Source of the DNA: Hyphomicrobiales bacterium
GTDB taxonomy: Bacteria > Pseudomonadota > Alphaproteobacteria > Rhizobiales > Rhizobiaceae
Direction: 5' to 3'
DNA: 64,000 bases
Assembly: GCA_900468535.1 (NCBI GenBank)
Contig: UBTY01000050.1
Span: 1-64,000, forward strand
In this document: positions 34,817 through 43,491 of the stretch, one piece after another
Layout of the letters: each line of letters opens with the position of its first letter
How positions within the stretch are numbered: the stretch's first letter is position 1
Program-made: the position numbers and the translations under genes
Notes under the pieces: model-generated
The model's input: the letters and a program-made list of their open reading frames with translations, nothing else
Told to the model about the DNA's origin: nothing
Database searches by the model: none

Positions 34817-36271
34817 ATGCATCTAAAAGACTCAAGCCTTTTTCGGGAAGCCGCTCTTGTCGGCGGCGAATGGATCGAGGCCGATCCGAAGAACGCCATC
34901 GAGGTGAACAATCCGGCCACCGGCGAAATCATCGGTCGGGTGCCGAAGCTCGGCGTCTCCGAGACAAGGGCGGCTATCGATGCCGCGAGTGTCGCACAAA
35001 AGGCCTGGGCGGCCCGAACTGCCAAGGAGCGCTCGGGCATTCTGCGCAAATGGTTCGAGTTGATGGTCGAGAACAAGGATGATCTCGGCCGTATCCTGAC
35101 ACTCGAGCAAGGCAAGCCACTCGCAGAGGCGACCGGCGAAATCGTCTACGGCGCAAGCTTCATCGAATGGTTCGCCGAAGAGGGACGACGCGTCTATGGC
35201 GACCTGATCCCCGGGCATCAACCCGATAAGCGCATCATGGTGATGAAGCAGCCAATCGGCGTTGTGGCTGCGATTACGCCCTGGAATTTCCCAAACGCGA
35301 TGATCACCCGAAAGGCCGGACCCGCGTTCGCGGCCGGGTGCGCGATGGTCCTGAAGCCGGCCAGCCAGACTCCATTCTCGGCACTCGGAATTGCCGTGCT
35401 GGCCGAGCGCGCCGGACTGCCGAAAGGGCTGTTCTCGGTCGTGACCGGCTCTGCGCGCGAAATCGGTTCGGAGATGACGGCTAACCCGACCGTTCGCAAA
35501 CTGACGTTTACCGGGTCGACGGAAGTCGGCGCCGAGCTCTACAAGCAGAGCGCACCGACCATCAAGAAGCTCGGCCTCGAGCTCGGCGGCAACGCCCCCT
35601 TCATCGTCTTTGACGATGCAGACCTCGATGCCGCTGTCGAAGGCGCCCTCATCGCCAAATACCGCAACAACGGCCAGACCTGCGTTTGCGCCAATCGCCT
35701 CTATGTCCAGGACGGCGTCTACGAGGTATTTGCCGAGAAGCTTGCGGCGGCCGTCGGGAAACTGAAGACGGGCAACGGCTTCGACGAAGGTGTCGTGCTC
35801 GGGCCGCTGATCGACAAGCCGGCACTCGAAAAGGTCGAAGAACATGTCTCCGACGCCGTGGCAAAGGGTGCCAGGGTCGTTGTCGGCGGCAAGCGTCATT
35901 CGCTTGGCGGCACCTTCTATGAGGCGACCGTGCTTGCGGGTGTTACAAAGGATATGGCGGTCGCCCGCGAAGAGACGTTTGGTCCGGTGGCACCGCTCTT
36001 CCGGTTCAGGGACGAGGCCGATGTCATCGCGCAGGCCAACGACACCGAGTTCGGGCTGGCATCCTATTTCTATGCGAAGGATCTCGCCCGCGTCTTCCGC
36101 GTCGCCGAGGCGCTTGAATATGGGATGGTCGGTGTCAATACGGGGCTTATCTCGACCGCCGAAGCGCCGTTCGGTGGCGTCAAGCTCTCCGGCCTCGGAC
36201 GCGAAGGCTCCAGGTACGGCATCGAGGAGTTCACCGAGATCAAGTACGTCTGCCTAGGCGGGATCGCCTAA
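34817..36271 (+). CDS. Aldehyde dehydrogenase, succinate/2-ketoglutarate semialdehyde dehydrogenase type
   Basis: A 484-residue NAD(P)-dependent aldehyde dehydrogenase of the GabD group. The catalytic Glu is E255 in LELGGNAP and the nucleophile is C289 in NNGQTCVCANR. The coenzyme motif FTGSTEVG precedes them. The ATG at 34817 gives MHLKDSSLFRE, the usual GabD start; an ATG at 34808 would add three residues. Beside an arabonate-type dehydratase it could be the 2-ketoglutarate semialdehyde dehydrogenase of the Weimberg pathway. GABA breakdown is the alternative role. A hairpin terminator follows. Confidence 0.9.
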   Translation: MHLKDSSLFREAALVGGEWIEADPKNAIEVNNPATGEIIGRVPKLGVSETRAAIDAASVAQKAWAARTAKERSGILRKWFELMVENKDDLGRILTLEQGKPLAEATGEIVYGASFIEWFAEEGRRVYGDLIPGHQPDKRIMVMKQPIGVVAAITPWNFPNAMITRKAGPAFAAGCAMVLKPASQTPFSALGIAVLAERAGLPKGLFSVVTGSAREIGSEMTANPTVRKLTFTGSTEVGAELYKQSAPTIKKLGLELGGNAPFIVFDDADLDAAVEGALIAKYRNNGQTCVCANRLYVQDGVYEVFAEKLAAAVGKLKTGNGFDEGVVLGPLIDKPALEKVEEHVSDAVAKGARVVVGGKRHSLGGTFYEATVLAGVTKDMAVAREETFGPVAPLFRFRDEADVIAQANDTEFGLASYFYAKDLARVFRVAEALEYGMVGVNTGLISTAEAPFGGVKLSGLGREGSRYGIEEFTEIKYVCLGGIA

Positions 36272-36287
36272 CCGAACAAATGGAAAC

Positions 36288-36312
36288 GCCCGCCGCGAGA
36301 CCAGCGGCGGGC
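36288..36312. terminator. Hairpin between convergent genes
   Basis: A nine-base-pair perfect GC stem (GCCCGCCGC and its complement) with a seven-base loop lies between the aldehyde dehydrogenase stop and the convergent binding-protein stop. AAA precedes it, giving a short U run for the minus-strand transcript. Confidence 0.8.
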
Positions 36313-36344
36313 ATCGGCTCCTAGGCTCGGGAGAGAGTTGAGCC

Positions 36345-37670
36345 TCAGATGTTGGCGAGCAGGTCGTTGATGCGCTGCTCCATATCGGCCAGCGCGGCGT
36401 CGACCTCTTTCTGGCCGGTGATCGCGGCACTCATTTCCTGGCCGATGATGTCCTGAATTGCGAACTGGCGCTGGACGGTAGACGGCAGCGGCGTTCCGAG
36501 CGTTGCGATCGCTGAGATCGTGTCACGATGCGGCAGAGCCTTGAATTTTTCGGAATCCAGCACCGCCTTGACAGCCGGCAGGTGGCCGGTGCGCGACCAG
36601 TCGAAGTCGTTGTCATGGAAGAACTTCAGGAACTTGCCGATCGCGGCTGTTTCCTCTTCGCTCCGGTCCTTCTGCGACACTGCCCAGCTATGACCGTCGG
36701 CATACTGCGACTTCTTGCCCGGGAAGAGCTGCGGATAGGGATAGACGGCATAACCGCCGGCGTTGAGGGCAGTACCTGCCTTTTCGGAGGAAGCAGTGTA
36801 GTCACCGATGACCCATGTACCGTTGAGGTGAACGCCGCCTTCGCCGGCGAGGAAGGCGTTGATGCCGGCCGCGTAGTCAAGATCCTTGGTCGTGTAGCCG
36901 TTGTCGTAGATCGCCTTGTACATCTCGACGACCTTCTTGGCCTCGGGCGTGTTGATCTTGACCTGCTTCGGATCCGCGAAGAAGTTCGAATCCTGCTGGA
37001 AGAGATAGGTGTAAAGGTTCCGGGTGTAGAGAGCGACTTCGTTGGCGAGGTTCTGAACGAAGTAGGGCTTGCCGGTCTTCTCCTTGAACTGCTTGGCCTG
37101 CGCCAGGAGCTCATCGACGCTGGTCGGGAGCTTCGGCGTGCCATCGGCATTGAGCAGATCGGCCTTTTTGAAGAGGTCCAGGTTGATGTGATACAGCATG
37201 GTCCAGTTGTCGATCGGCAGACCGTAGACCTTGCCGTCCTTGGTTACGCCGTTCAGGCTGGCATCCGTGAAGTCGGAAGACGCAACGCCAACGGACTTCA
37301 GCACGTCGTCCAATGGCATGATCAGGCCCTTGGACTGGTAGTCGGCAAGGACGGACTGGTGGATGGTGACGATATCTGGCGGGTCGCCGGCGGCAAACTG
37401 CGCGGTCAGCTGATCGTATCCCGGCCATTCGACGGTGGTCACGGTGACATGAACATCCGGATTGTCGGCGTTGAACTTGTTGATCAGCGACGTGATGATG
37501 CCGCACTCGCCGACAGCCTTGCTGACATCGGTGTTGGTGCCCCAGTCCGCATCGCAGGCGCCGAAGAAGCGCTGCACGGTCAACTCGGTGGCGGCAAAGG
37601 CCGGGCTTGCACCGGCAAGCGCGATGACCGAAGCCGCCGCCAGCATGTATTTTCTAAGGGTAAGCGTCAT
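36345..37670 (-). CDS. Carbohydrate ABC transporter substrate-binding protein (CUT1)
   Basis: A 441-residue periplasmic receptor of family 1. The signal peptide is residues 1-26 (LAAASVIALAGASPAFA before ATELT). The mature region shows NADNPDVHVTVTTVEWPGYD, QFAAGDPPDIVTIHQ and MPLDDVLKSVG, typical of sugar receptors. Two cysteines near the mature N-terminus (FGACDADWG and GECGII) could form a disulfide. It lies downstream of the two permease genes. With an arabinofuranosidase upstream the ligand may be an arabinoside or arabino-oligosaccharide. Confidence 0.9.
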   Translation of the reverse strand: MTLTLRKYMLAAASVIALAGASPAFAATELTVQRFFGACDADWGTNTDVSKAVGECGIITSLINKFNADNPDVHVTVTTVEWPGYDQLTAQFAAGDPPDIVTIHQSVLADYQSKGLIMPLDDVLKSVGVASSDFTDASLNGVTKDGKVYGLPIDNWTMLYHINLDLFKKADLLNADGTPKLPTSVDELLAQAKQFKEKTGKPYFVQNLANEVALYTRNLYTYLFQQDSNFFADPKQVKINTPEAKKVVEMYKAIYDNGYTTKDLDYAAGINAFLAGEGGVHLNGTWVIGDYTASSEKAGTALNAGGYAVYPYPQLFPGKKSQYADGHSWAVSQKDRSEEETAAIGKFLKFFHDNDFDWSRTGHLPAVKAVLDSEKFKALPHRDTISAIATLGTPLPSTVQRQFAIQDIIGQEMSAAITGQKEVDAALADMEQRINDLLANI

Positions 37671-37753
37671 TTCCATCTCCTCCTCAATGGGTCTTCGACC
37701 CTTGCTTCAAGCCCCCTCCCCGGGAGCAGGTTGAACGCATCGCGGGACAGGCG

Positions 37754-38605
37754 TCAGCGCACGGCGGCGCCCGACACTGCCGTCACGATGTATTTCTGGA
37801 AAAACAGGTAGAGAACGAGGATCGGCGCACCGGCGAAGACTGCTTGCGACATTAGGAAGCCGAGGCCTTCCGACTGCGCAAAGTTTGTCTGCGTCGAGGC
37901 AATGCCGATCGTCAGTGTATACATTTCCTTCTTGGTGCCTGAGATCAGCGGCCAGAAGTAATCGTTCCACGCACCAAGGAAGGTGAAGATTCCGAGTGTC
38001 GCCTGCGCGGGAACCGTCAGCGGCAGCAAGACCTTCCAGAAGATCTTGAAGCGACTGGCATTGTCCAAGAGGGCCGCCTCATCGAGTTCCTTCGGGATAG
38101 CGCGGAAGTATTGCGTCATCAGGAACACACCGAACGGTGCCGACAATCCAGGCAGGATCAGACCGTGATAGGTGTTGTGAAACTTCAGCCAGCTGAAGAT
38201 TTGATGACGGGCGATAAGCACCGCCTGCTCCGGAATGGCCAGCCCGAGCAGCACGATAATGAAGAGCGTGTTGCGGAACGGAAAGTTCAGGCGAGCAAAA
38301 CCGTAGCCTGCGAGCGATGAGAGGACCAACGTGAAGAGCGTCAATCCGCCGGCGACGACGATGCTGTTCAATATCCAGCGAAACACCGAGGATGTGGCCA
38401 GGATGTTGACGTAGTTGGTGATCGTATAGGGAGCGTGGAAGACGGAGTTCATATCCGCCATCAGCTCCTTGTTGTCCTTCAGCGACAGCCCGATCACCCA
38501 GAGCACCGGCGCCATCATGATCACTGCGCAGACGACGGCAAGGATCAGGATCACGCGATCGCCGGTCGAACGACCGACCATATTTCCACCGGATACTGCG
38601 CTCAT
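37754..38605 (-). CDS. Carbohydrate ABC transporter permease (MalG-like)
   Basis: A 283-residue permease with six predicted helices and the EAA loop KELDEAALLDNASRFKIFWK followed by VLLPL. The start at 38603-38605 overlaps the stop of the other permease (ATGA). A longer open stretch upstream in this frame is not coding. It is the MalG-type partner of the permease encoded immediately upstream. Confidence 0.9.
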   Translation of the reverse strand: MSAVSGGNMVGRSTGDRVILILAVVCAVIMMAPVLWVIGLSLKDNKELMADMNSVFHAPYTITNYVNILATSSVFRWILNSIVVAGGLTLFTLVLSSLAGYGFARLNFPFRNTLFIIVLLGLAIPEQAVLIARHQIFSWLKFHNTYHGLILPGLSAPFGVFLMTQYFRAIPKELDEAALLDNASRFKIFWKVLLPLTVPAQATLGIFTFLGAWNDYFWPLISGTKKEMYTLTIGIASTQTNFAQSEGLGFLMSQAVFAGAPILVLYLFFQKYIVTAVSGAAVR

Positions 38606-39537
38606 CCTTCTTCTCCTTTGCGGCGCGAGATGAAGTACTGCGCCATCGCAGCAATCAGGATCAGTATGAAGAGGACTTCGGAGGCAGCAGCACCGAGACC
38701 GAGGTCCCATTTGGTGAAGGCGGCTTCGTAGATGTAAAGCACGATCGGCTTCGAGACGTTGTTCGGTCCGCCGAGCGTCATCAGTTTCGCCTGCCCGAAG
38801 AGCTGGAACTGAAGGACCACCTGAATGATCAGGACCAGAACAAAGGTGCGTCTGATGGAAGGCAGAGTGATGTACCAGAGGGTTCGCCAGCGGCTCGCGT
38901 TATCGAGCGCAGCGGCCTCATAGATCTCTGCCGGCACCTGCTGGAGCGCTGATAGAAACAGCATCATCGGCAGACCGATGCACCACCAGACAGTCGCAAT
39001 CGCGATGCCGATCATGGCGAGGTTCGGATCGGAGAGAAAGGCCGGGGCCGGAACGCCAAACCACCCGTAAATCGTCGCCAGCAGGCCGAAATTGCCGATG
39101 AAAACGATGCGCCAGATCAGCGTTACGATAGTCACCGATAGCACTGACGACGAGAAATAGACTGCGCGCAGCGCAGCGGCCATTTTGGTCTTGCGGTTGA
39201 GTGCAAGAGCCAGCAACAGGCCGATTATGGCAAGCGTCGGGACCGTCAGCAGCACGAAATAGAACGTGTTACCGACCGCCTGGATGAAGATCTTATCCTT
39301 GAAGAGCCTGACATAGTTGTCGAGGCCGACGAACCGTCCGGCGCCGAAAGCATCGGCCTTATGGAGGCTGAGCCAGATGCCCCAGAACAGGGGCACGATC
39401 AGAAGCGTCACGAAAAAGAAGAGATAGGGAGCAACAAAAAGGGCGTTGCGCCAGAGCGGTGCATTAATGTCCTGAACCTTCTGCCGGGCCGCCACCTTGG
39501 CCGTAGAAGGAGCCGACGAGAGAGTGGCCTCAGCCAT
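38602..39537 (-). CDS. Carbohydrate ABC transporter permease (MalF-like)
   Basis: A 311-residue permease with an N-terminal cytoplasmic tail of about 35 residues, six helices and the EAA loop AEIYEAAALDNASRWRTLW followed by YITLPS. The ATG at 39535-39537 overlaps the ATPase stop by eight bases. The gene order ATPase, MalF-like, MalG-like, receptor is the reverse of the usual receptor-first order, so the receptor gene is distal. Confidence 0.9.
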   Translation of the reverse strand: MAEATLSSAPSTAKVAARQKVQDINAPLWRNALFVAPYLFFFVTLLIVPLFWGIWLSLHKADAFGAGRFVGLDNYVRLFKDKIFIQAVGNTFYFVLLTVPTLAIIGLLLALALNRKTKMAAALRAVYFSSSVLSVTIVTLIWRIVFIGNFGLLATIYGWFGVPAPAFLSDPNLAMIGIAIATVWWCIGLPMMLFLSALQQVPAEIYEAAALDNASRWRTLWYITLPSIRRTFVLVLIIQVVLQFQLFGQAKLMTLGGPNNVSKPIVLYIYEAAFTKWDLGLGAAASEVLFILILIAAMAQYFISRRKGEEG

Positions 39538-40630
39538 GACCGCCCTCCTCGTTGTGCCAGGCGTTGCCAGCCGTATCGAAGAGATGCGTACGCGAACCAT
39601 CGAGCGTCAATGCGACCTCGTCCCCGATTGCAACCCGGCTATTGCCGATGTCCTCGGCGACCACAACGGTTCCATCCCTGAGGCGGGTATAAAGAAGCGT
39701 GCGGTCTCCAAGCCGTTCGAGCACGTCAACCTTGCCTGTCGTCGTGGCCGGTGCGCCATTGGCGAGCTTGACAGCCTCGGCGCGGATGCCGAGCGCGAAT
39801 TCGCCTGACTTTGGACCACTCGACCGGATTGCCGTCTGCAATTCGGTTCCATCCGGCAGCTTGGCGCGCAGGAAGCCGTTCTCCTCGGTGAGCCCGACAT
39901 TCAGGAAGTTCATGGTCGGAGAGCCGACGAAGGTTGCGACAAAACGGCTTGCCGGCCGCGAGTAGATCTCCATCGGCGTACCGATCTGCTCGATCTTTCG
40001 ATTGTTCATGACGACAATGCGATCGGCCAGCGTCATGGCTTCGATCTGATCATGGGTGACGAAGATCATCGTCGATCGCACCCGGTTGCGCAGTTGCGCA
40101 AGTTCGACGCGGGTGCGGACACGCAGCGCCGCATCCAGGTTCGAGAGCGGCTCGTCGAACAGGAAGGCCTTCGGCTCCTTGACGATCGCCCGACCGATGG
40201 CAACGCGCTGGCGCTGCCCACCGGAAAGCTGGCCGGGCTTGCGTTCGAGCAAATGCCCGATCTCGAGCATACGGGCGGCCTCGGCGACGCGTGAGGAAAT
40301 GACGTCTGCGGAAACGCTGATGTTGCGCAGTCCGAAGGCCATGTTGTCGGCCACCGTCATGTGCGGATAGAGCGCATAGGACTGGAAGACCATTGCGATA
40401 TCGCGCTGACCGGGAGGCAGCGTGTCGATCCGCTCCCCGTTGATCGAAATCGTGCCTTCGTCGACACTTTCCAATCCGGCGATCATGCGCAGAAGCGTGG
40501 ACTTGCCGCAGCCCGAGGGCCCGAGGAAGACCATGAATTCGTTCGCCTTGATCGACAGCGACAGTCCGTCAAGGACGGTCATCGAGCCGTAACGCTTAGT
40601 AACATTCTGGATTTCGATATTCGCGGTCAT
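39530..40630 (-). CDS. ugpC: Carbohydrate ABC transporter ATP-binding protein (UgpC/MsmK type)
   Basis: A 366-residue ATPase with C-terminal regulatory OB-fold domain. Walker A FLGPSGCGKSTLLRMIAGLE, signature LSGGQRQRVAIGRAIV, Walker B FLFDEPLSNLDAALR and switch His FVTHDQIEAMTLAD are intact. The C-terminal part includes the FVGSPTMNFLNV segment usual in sugar ATPases. It is the first gene of the importer operon, with ribosome site GAGGAGC before the ATG at 40628-40630. Two possible operators lie in the 245 bases upstream. Confidence 0.92.
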   Translation of the reverse strand: MTANIEIQNVTKRYGSMTVLDGLSLSIKANEFMVFLGPSGCGKSTLLRMIAGLESVDEGTISINGERIDTLPPGQRDIAMVFQSYALYPHMTVADNMAFGLRNISVSADVISSRVAEAARMLEIGHLLERKPGQLSGGQRQRVAIGRAIVKEPKAFLFDEPLSNLDAALRVRTRVELAQLRNRVRSTMIFVTHDQIEAMTLADRIVVMNNRKIEQIGTPMEIYSRPASRFVATFVGSPTMNFLNVGLTEENGFLRAKLPDGTELQTAIRSSGPKSGEFALGIRAEAVKLANGAPATTTGKVDVLERLGDRTLLYTRLRDGTVVVAEDIGNSRVAIGDEVALTLDGSRTHLFDTAGNAWHNEEGGHG

Positions 40631-40806
40631 TCGACTGCTCCTCGATTGCAGTCAGAACCCGAAATACCGATACAGACTAGCAGCTGGCATGCTTCCGCCG
40701 AGGGAGCGTTCGCCTTCACAAGCGAACCTCCCGCGAGCGGTGATAGTGCCAAAACAGAAGCTATTGCTTCCATCCGTTCCTCCCAGTGGCACGTCAAAAC
40801 CTGTGC

Positions 40807-40818
40807 GCTGACGTTAAA
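40807..40818. promoter_or_regulatory. Weak LacI-type operator candidate before the CUT1 operon
   Basis: GCTGACGTTAAA shares the ACGTTAAA half with the palindromes at 33519-33561 but its left half is poor (nine of twelve overall). It lies 177 bases upstream of the ATPase start and next to a stronger inverted repeat. Confidence 0.3.
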
Positions 40819-40837
40819 TCATACAATTAACTTGTCA

Positions 40838-40862
40838 ACATATCTTTTGATATGTATCAAAA
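40838..40862. promoter_or_regulatory. Overlapping inverted repeats before the CUT1 operon
   Basis: Two perfect inverted repeats overlap: ACATATC-N4-GATATGT (40838-40855) and TTTTGATA-TG-TATCAAAA (40845-40862). The second contains TGAT-N4-ATCA, the same core as the repeat in front of the arabinofuranosidase gene at 42410-42429. The sequence lies between the end of the arabinofuranosidase gene and the importer operon, so it may be an operator shared by both and bound by the ArsR-type regulator. Confidence 0.55.
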
Positions 40863-40874
40863 TTTCTGATTTAC

Positions 40875-42386
40875 TTAAGCCTGCAGTCGGATCATCCGAT
40901 AGGACAACGGAGCGATCTTGGCATTGAGCTTGCCGTCGACGAAGCTGGTTCCGAGAACGGCCTTCGGCACAACGCTGTCAGGCTTCTCAGCCGTGTTGGT
41001 GATGTTGAGATCGCTGTGAGCGACGACCTGGTCGTCGATGACGCGCAGGGCACCAAACTCAAGGAGGCTTGCATCGAGATCGAGCGTCTCGGTACCGTGG
41101 CGGTTGACGATGAAGAACGTCACCGTCTTCTTTTCGGCATCATGCACAGCAGAAACGTCGAGGTACGGAACCTCGCCCAGTTCATCCACCTTGTAGGTCG
41201 GGCTATCGACCATCAGCTTCAGCGCGGTGCCTCGGCCGTAAACCGATGCGAAGTAGTAGGGATAAAAGATCGTCTGGCGCCATGCGGGGCCGCCAGGAAC
41301 CGTCATGATCGGCGCGATCACGTTGACGAGCTGCGCCAGACAAGCGATCTTCACGACATCGGCGCGGTTGATGAAGGTGTTGAGAATGCAGCCGACCTGC
41401 AGCACATCCTCGAAATTGTAGTCGTCTTCCAGCAGAGCCGGGGCATGCGGCCAGCCGTTGGCACCGGCAAGCGTTGCCTTGTCGCGCTCCTTGGAGTGAT
41501 ACCAGACATTCCACTCGTCAAAGGAGATGTACACGTCCTTCGAGGACCGCTTCTTCGCCTTGACGTAGTCGATCACGCCAGCAACCGTTCCGATGTAGTT
41601 ATCGAGTTCGACGCTTCGTGCGAGATAGTTGGCCGTATCCTTGGCGCGGTTCTCGAAATACATATGCAGCGAGATGTAGTCGACCTCATTGTAGGTGTGG
41701 TCAAGAACGGTCGCCTCCCACTCCGGATAGGTCGGCATATGCGCGTTCGACGAACCGCAGACCACGAGTTCGAGCGAGCTGTCAAACGCGCGCATCGCTT
41801 TTGCCGTCTCGTGCGCAAGACGTCCATACTCGTCCGCAGTCTTGTGGCCGATCTGCCAGGGGCCGTCCATTTCGTTGCCGAGGCACCAGAGCTTGACGTC
41901 CCAGGGCTCCTTACGGCCATTGGCGATGCGCTTATCGCTCCATTCGCTGCCGCCGGAATGATTGACGTATTCGAGGAAGTTGCGTGCCTCGTCGAGGCCG
42001 CGCGAGCCGAGGTTGACGGCCAGCATCATTTCGGTGTTGGCCGAGACGCACCAATCGGCGAATTCATGGATGCCGACCTGGTTGCTCTCGGACGTGTGCC
42101 AGGCGAGATCAAGGCGCGTCGGACGGCTCTCCTTTGGGCCGATCCCGTCTTCCCAGTTGTAGGCTGACACAAAGTTGCCGCCCGGATAGCGTACGATCGG
42201 AACATTCAGTTCCTTGACCAATTCGATGACATCCTTGCGCATGCCATTTTCATCTGCGGTCGCGTGGTCGGGTTCGTAGATGCCGGTGTAAACAGCACGG
42301 CCGAGATGCTCGATGAACGAGCCATAGAGGCGCGGATCGATGTCCGAGATGGTGTATTTGCTGTGCGCTGTGACCGCAGCCTTCAT
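40875..42386 (-). CDS. abfA: Alpha-L-arabinofuranosidase, GH51
   Basis: A 503-residue glycoside hydrolase family 51 enzyme that releases terminal arabinofuranose from arabinosides and arabino-oligosaccharides. The acid/base is E172 in WCLGNEMDGPW and the nucleophile is E291 in SFDEWNVWYH. The N-terminal YGSFIEHLGRAVYTGIYEP and RYPGGNFVSAYNWEDG are also diagnostic. There is no signal peptide, so it works in the cytoplasm on imported oligosaccharides, in line with the importer operon downstream. The ATG follows GGGAGGA. An inverted repeat lies in its promoter. Confidence 0.94.
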   Translation of the reverse strand: MKAAVTAHSKYTISDIDPRLYGSFIEHLGRAVYTGIYEPDHATADENGMRKDVIELVKELNVPIVRYPGGNFVSAYNWEDGIGPKESRPTRLDLAWHTSESNQVGIHEFADWCVSANTEMMLAVNLGSRGLDEARNFLEYVNHSGGSEWSDKRIANGRKEPWDVKLWCLGNEMDGPWQIGHKTADEYGRLAHETAKAMRAFDSSLELVVCGSSNAHMPTYPEWEATVLDHTYNEVDYISLHMYFENRAKDTANYLARSVELDNYIGTVAGVIDYVKAKKRSSKDVYISFDEWNVWYHSKERDKATLAGANGWPHAPALLEDDYNFEDVLQVGCILNTFINRADVVKIACLAQLVNVIAPIMTVPGGPAWRQTIFYPYYFASVYGRGTALKLMVDSPTYKVDELGEVPYLDVSAVHDAEKKTVTFFIVNRHGTETLDLDASLLEFGALRVIDDQVVAHSDLNITNTAEKPDSVVPKAVLGTSFVDGKLNAKIAPLSYRMIRLQA

Positions 42387-42409
42387 GGTATCCTCCCACT
42401 GTATCGTAT

Positions 42410-42429
42410 TTTGTGATCTATATCACAAA
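42410..42429. promoter_or_regulatory. Inverted repeat in the abfA promoter
   Basis: TTTGTGAT-CTAT-ATCACAAA is a perfect repeat with eight-base arms, 24 bases upstream of the arabinofuranosidase ATG, a position expected for a repressor site. It shares TGAT-N4-ATCA with the repeat at 40845-40862. Confidence 0.6.
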
Positions 42430-42493
42430 TTAAGATGAATAAAGCGGAAGCGTGTCACCCGGTCAAGCATAAAATTCGGAAAACTGGATAGAC

Positions 42494-43420
42494 TCACCGA
42501 GTCTTCAGACGCAGTAGGATGTCCTGATCGTAGTTGCCAAATCCGCGGCCGAAAATGTTGATGCCGCCCGGATGTTTTGCGTCATCGCGCACGCCGATAC
42601 GAAGCCGAATCGAGTGATGTTCATCGAGCTTCAGGTCGGCAAGCGAGACGTCGGAGATGCGCAAGCCATCGACAAAGGCACCATCGTCATTGATCCGGAA
42701 ATTCTTCAACTTCCCATACTGTGAGCCCTTCAACTTCCACCAATCAGGGGTAAAAACCCCGCGTTTGTCGCCAAAATCGCCCGGCGACGTCCATGTGCCG
42801 ATGTCAGCGCCATTGACCGTGAGCGTGATGTCGGAGGGCCAGTCCGCGCTGGTACCAGGCACCTCCGAGCTCAATTCCATCACGAATTCGATCTCGCGGA
42901 TGCTGGTGTTCGTCAGTCGCGCATTGTTCGGGAACTGGTATTCCACATAGCCCCTGGTAAACCAGATAAGCCCGGCCTTCATACGGTCGGGATCGAGGAA
43001 TGTATTCGGAACGTCGAGCAGCCCGATAATACCATCGGCAGAACAGAGGCCGCACGGAGCCGTGACTTCAAAGCCGGTGTAGAGTCCGAGAGGCATGGAA
43101 ACCTCAATCGCGTCCGGTTCCGTTTCTTTGATTTCATTCTTGAAGACGACGAGGATCTCGTCATAGACGCTATGGCAGACTTTCTGGTTGCCCTTGCGCG
43201 CCTTTTGCGTCTCGGTGCGGATCAGCCCCGCCTCCTCCAGCATCTGCACGTTGGTCGAGACACTCGACTGCGGCAACTCAAGGATTTCAGCGATTTCGTT
43301 GACGTTGAGCGCCCCCTTCTCATGCAGCAGCTTCAAGACAGCGACACGCGCCGGGGACGCAAGTCCCTTCAGAATGGGCATGCCTTCTTCGGGATCAACG
43401 ACGAGAAAATTACGGCTCAT
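42494..43420 (-). CDS. ArsR-type winged-helix regulator with a large C-terminal domain
   Basis: A 308-residue regulator. The first 85 residues form an ArsR-type winged helix (LASPARVAVLKLLHEKGALN, then EIAEILELPQSSVSTNVQML). No cysteine metal motif is seen in the recognition helix; CGLC occurs later, at about residue 122. The remaining 220 residues are not a known small-molecule domain to me, but contain beta-rich stretches (DITLTVNGADIGTWTSPGDF, GVFTPDWWKLKGSQYG), suggesting a carbohydrate-binding jelly roll. It is directly upstream of abfA on the same strand, so arabinoside-dependent control is likely. Confidence 0.8.
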   Translation of the reverse strand: MSRNFLVVDPEEGMPILKGLASPARVAVLKLLHEKGALNVNEIAEILELPQSSVSTNVQMLEEAGLIRTETQKARKGNQKVCHSVYDEILVVFKNEIKETEPDAIEVSMPLGLYTGFEVTAPCGLCSADGIIGLLDVPNTFLDPDRMKAGLIWFTRGYVEYQFPNNARLTNTSIREIEFVMELSSEVPGTSADWPSDITLTVNGADIGTWTSPGDFGDKRGVFTPDWWKLKGSQYGKLKNFRINDDGAFVDGLRISDVSLADLKLDEHHSIRLRIGVRDDAKHPGGINIFGRGFGNYDQDILLRLKTR

Positions 43421-43450
43421 GGGGCTCCGGCGGGCAAGATAGAAATGCGT

Positions 43451-43487
43451 ATATCTGTTCTATATCAGATATATTGATCTAATCAAT
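43451..43487. promoter_or_regulatory. Inverted repeats upstream of the ArsR-type gene
   Basis: ATATCTG-N8-CAGATAT (43451-43472) is followed by ATTGAT-CTA-ATCAAT (43473-43487). Both lie 30-67 bases before the regulator start and echo the TGAT/ATCA halves of the other two sites, so autoregulation is plausible. Confidence 0.4.
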
Positions 43488-43491
43488 TGCG

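Noticed and set aside
36528..37811. Open frame of over 400 codons opposite the CUT1 receptor gene
   Set aside because: Antisense shadow with no ribosome site or domain, while the receptor on the other strand has a signal peptide and family motifs.
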